Below the pieces are notes generated by a model, which saw nothing but the letters and a program-made list of their open reading frames with translations, was not told the origin of the DNA and ran no database searches. Positions 34,101 through 35,564 of a DNA stretch of 35,564 bases are shown here, one piece after another. Numbering within the stretch: position 1 is the stretch's first letter; every line of letters begins with the position of its first letter. The position numbers were made by a program, and so were the translations under genes. Source of the DNA: Rodentolepis nana (lineage: Eukaryota; Platyhelminthes; Cestoda; Cyclophyllidea; Hymenolepididae); NCBI GenBank assembly GCA_900617975.1, contig UZAE01012613.1:1-35564 (forward strand), in the 5' to 3' direction.

Positions 34101-35101
34101 AAACAACTACTTAATTCTTAACCACCTGATCTCTAGTTCAACTGGGTGTTAACTCCTCGGATACACAACCCCAACTAATGTATCGTTCATGAATGATAAC
34201 TGTTAAACAAATTTCGAGATCGCACAGTTTCTTACTGCTTTTGATTGCTTAAAATGTTATTTAATACACTAATCCAGTCAGGAAAGTTTACGGTAAATTC
34301 TACGTCTATCAGAAAATCTTTCTGACTCCACACTAGAACTAAATGATAAGAAAGACATTTCAATATTCACCATAGCCTGAAGTGAATGCATTAAAATTGC
34401 GAAAACAGAAATCGTCCCTTGAAAGCTGAGTTTTTCAACTACTCGCCTTCAATCCTCATGTACAAGATAAAGTACGTTCGTCATTCAGTTATTAACTAGT
34501 CGGGAAATAATTTGATTTCCATGTATACTAATCTTTTGATAACCCAATGTACCTATTTACCAATGAAAATAGCGTCTTGAAACGGCGAATATTTTTGTCC
34601 TCTGTTACCGGCCCAGAAAGAGTCATTCTAATTATGACACAAGGTGAAGAAATTTTTGGACATTATCTTAACGCAAAATTGACGCATACCAATCCCCTCT
34701 TTAGAGTTTAGTATTAAACATGGCGATCTGTGGTTCTAATGGTTTGATAAATTTCGGCCAATCCTGCTTTCGTAACCGAATAATTCGAAAACGTGCACTT
34801 TCTCATTCGTAAACGACAAATAAAATAGTAAAATCAAGATTTAGACGTTATTAACAAGATCGATGATTATTTTTTCTATGAGAAAGATAAAATTTCGAAT
34901 CAGTACTATATCTAACCCTCTTAGGGAACCATGTCAATAGGAATCGTTTTGTTAAGTAGTGTGAAGCATTGTGGGACACGTCATCGCATTCCTGCACGTC
35001 AGGATTGGGAGGTGAGGCCGTACAACTCTGTGTGCAGCGACAGTACAAACAGTGACCACTAGCCTCTGTTTGTTTGACCTAATCCGCCATCCTGATCATG
35101 A
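31119..35101. other. Upstream flank of CNOT1, no gene recognised
   Basis: About 4 kb of AT-rich sequence upstream of the CNOT1 start. Short open frames (for example 31476-31709 + and 33128-33352 -) show no family signature. A short CA repeat lies near 33212-33224. The CNOT1 promoter and any 5' untranslated exon should lie just right of 31118, but I see no decisive motif. Confidence 0.5.
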
Positions 35102-35466
35102 TTTATTTATTTCAAATGGCAGGCGTTATGATAGCTATCATAGCCATTTAGCTGACTTCGGGCTTCATAGAGAGGAGGAGGAACATCAAAATGGCAAAAA
35201 GTCGAGATTGGAAGGAAGGTTAATCAAAGTAATAGAAAGTCGAGGGGTGGGGATTAGAAGAGCGATTCACAGATGTAAAAGAGGCAGACAGACACAAAGG
35301 TAGAGAAAAAGGTAAGATGAGTACTGTGAAAGAAGTCGAATATGACAAGCAGTCGGGCCATGGTAGTTTGAAGTGAGAGGTCAACTGCCGGTTAATAGAC
35401 TTTTTAGGCGTATGAGTATACGTTGCCCAGGGTGCACCACGTGCAGGTAAGTTTATCGCATACCCC
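35102..35466 (-). mobile_element. SINE-like retroposon, copy 4, beside a tRNA-like sequence
   Basis: On the minus strand it starts GGGGTATGCGATAAAC at 35466 and ends with TTTGAAATAAATAAAT near 35102, about 365 bp, with a longer middle part than the intronic copies. Shared blocks include the GTGCACCCTGGGCAACG segment and AACGCCTGCCATTTGAAAT. No target-site duplication is visible. Its 5' end lies 40 nt from the 3' end of a tRNA-Phe-like sequence. Confidence 0.8.
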
Positions 35467-35506
35467 AAAGCCTGCGGACACTCTCGTGCCCTGGAAAAGT
35501 GGGCCA

Positions 35507-35564
35507 TGCCGTGACCCGGGATCGAACCAGGGACCTTTAGGTCTTCAGTCTAACGCTCTCCCAA
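35507..35564 (-). tRNA. tRNA-Phe (GAA)-like sequence, 3' part only
   Basis: From the window edge the minus strand reads the D-arm end TTGGGAGAGC, an anticodon arm with CTGAAGA (anticodon GAA), a T arm GGTTCGATCC and an acceptor 3' strand CACGGC plus A73. This follows the animal tRNA-Phe pattern closely. The 5' half lies outside. One anticodon-stem pair is broken (A-C next to the loop). A TTTT tract lies about 9 nt after the 3' end, as a polymerase III terminator would. It may be a true tRNA gene, a decayed copy, or the head of a tRNA-derived SINE. Confidence 0.6.

Noticed and set aside
35220..35507. Minus-strand open frame of 95 codons at the right edge
   Set aside because: It lies inside the SINE-like copy 4 and its junction to the tRNA-like sequence, so it is not a gene.

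Overview
This is a eukaryotic, AT-rich window dominated by one gene family on the minus strand: CNOT1 (NOT1), the scaffold of the CCR4-NOT deadenylase complex. The intron sizes of the gene I could reconstruct are bimodal (35-47 nt and 61-79 nt, plus introns of 0.9-3 kb). That pattern, together with the protein divergence from vertebrate CNOT1, suggests a flatworm, most likely a tapeworm. The organism assignment is inference; no ribosomal or mitochondrial marker is present.

Layout, left to right. Bases 1-46 are the edge of a short interspersed element. Bases 47-1245 are intergenic and hold a small palindromic, MITE-like repeat at 777-911. Bases 1296-6931 (minus) hold a four-exon, truncated and strongly diverged CNOT1 paralog. 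It begins at the CAF1-binding MIF4G domain and runs to the C-terminal NOT1 domain. Bases 6932-11125 are intergenic with no confident gene. Bases 11145-31118 (minus) hold a complete canonical CNOT1 gene of 21 coding exons, from an initiator ATG to a final exon with a close AATAAA. I rebuilt it exon by exon from phase-compatible GT-AG junctions and homology to animal CNOT1. Bases 31119-35101 are intergenic with no supported gene. Bases 35102-35564 hold another copy of the repeat and the 3' part of a tRNA-Phe-like sequence.

The two genes are head-to-tail tandem copies. They share three intron positions and phases, one exon of identical length (321 nt), and one very long last-but-one exon (about 4.0 and 4.7 kb). 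The full-length copy carries the N-terminal HEAT region, the tristetraprolin-binding MIF4G, the CAF1/CNOT7-binding MIF4G, the CNOT9-binding DUF3819 and the CNOT2/3-binding NOT1 domain. The paralog lacks everything before the CAF1-binding MIF4G, and its CNOT9-binding block is barely recognisable. It would therefore be a reduced NOT1 scaffold able to hold deadenylase and the NOT module only. This is the most interesting object in the window.

A 304-bp retroposon family is present at least four times. Two intronic copies have clear target-site duplications and share the same 5' end. A possible alternative last exon, a possible cassette exon and two compositionally odd islands are listed as candidates.
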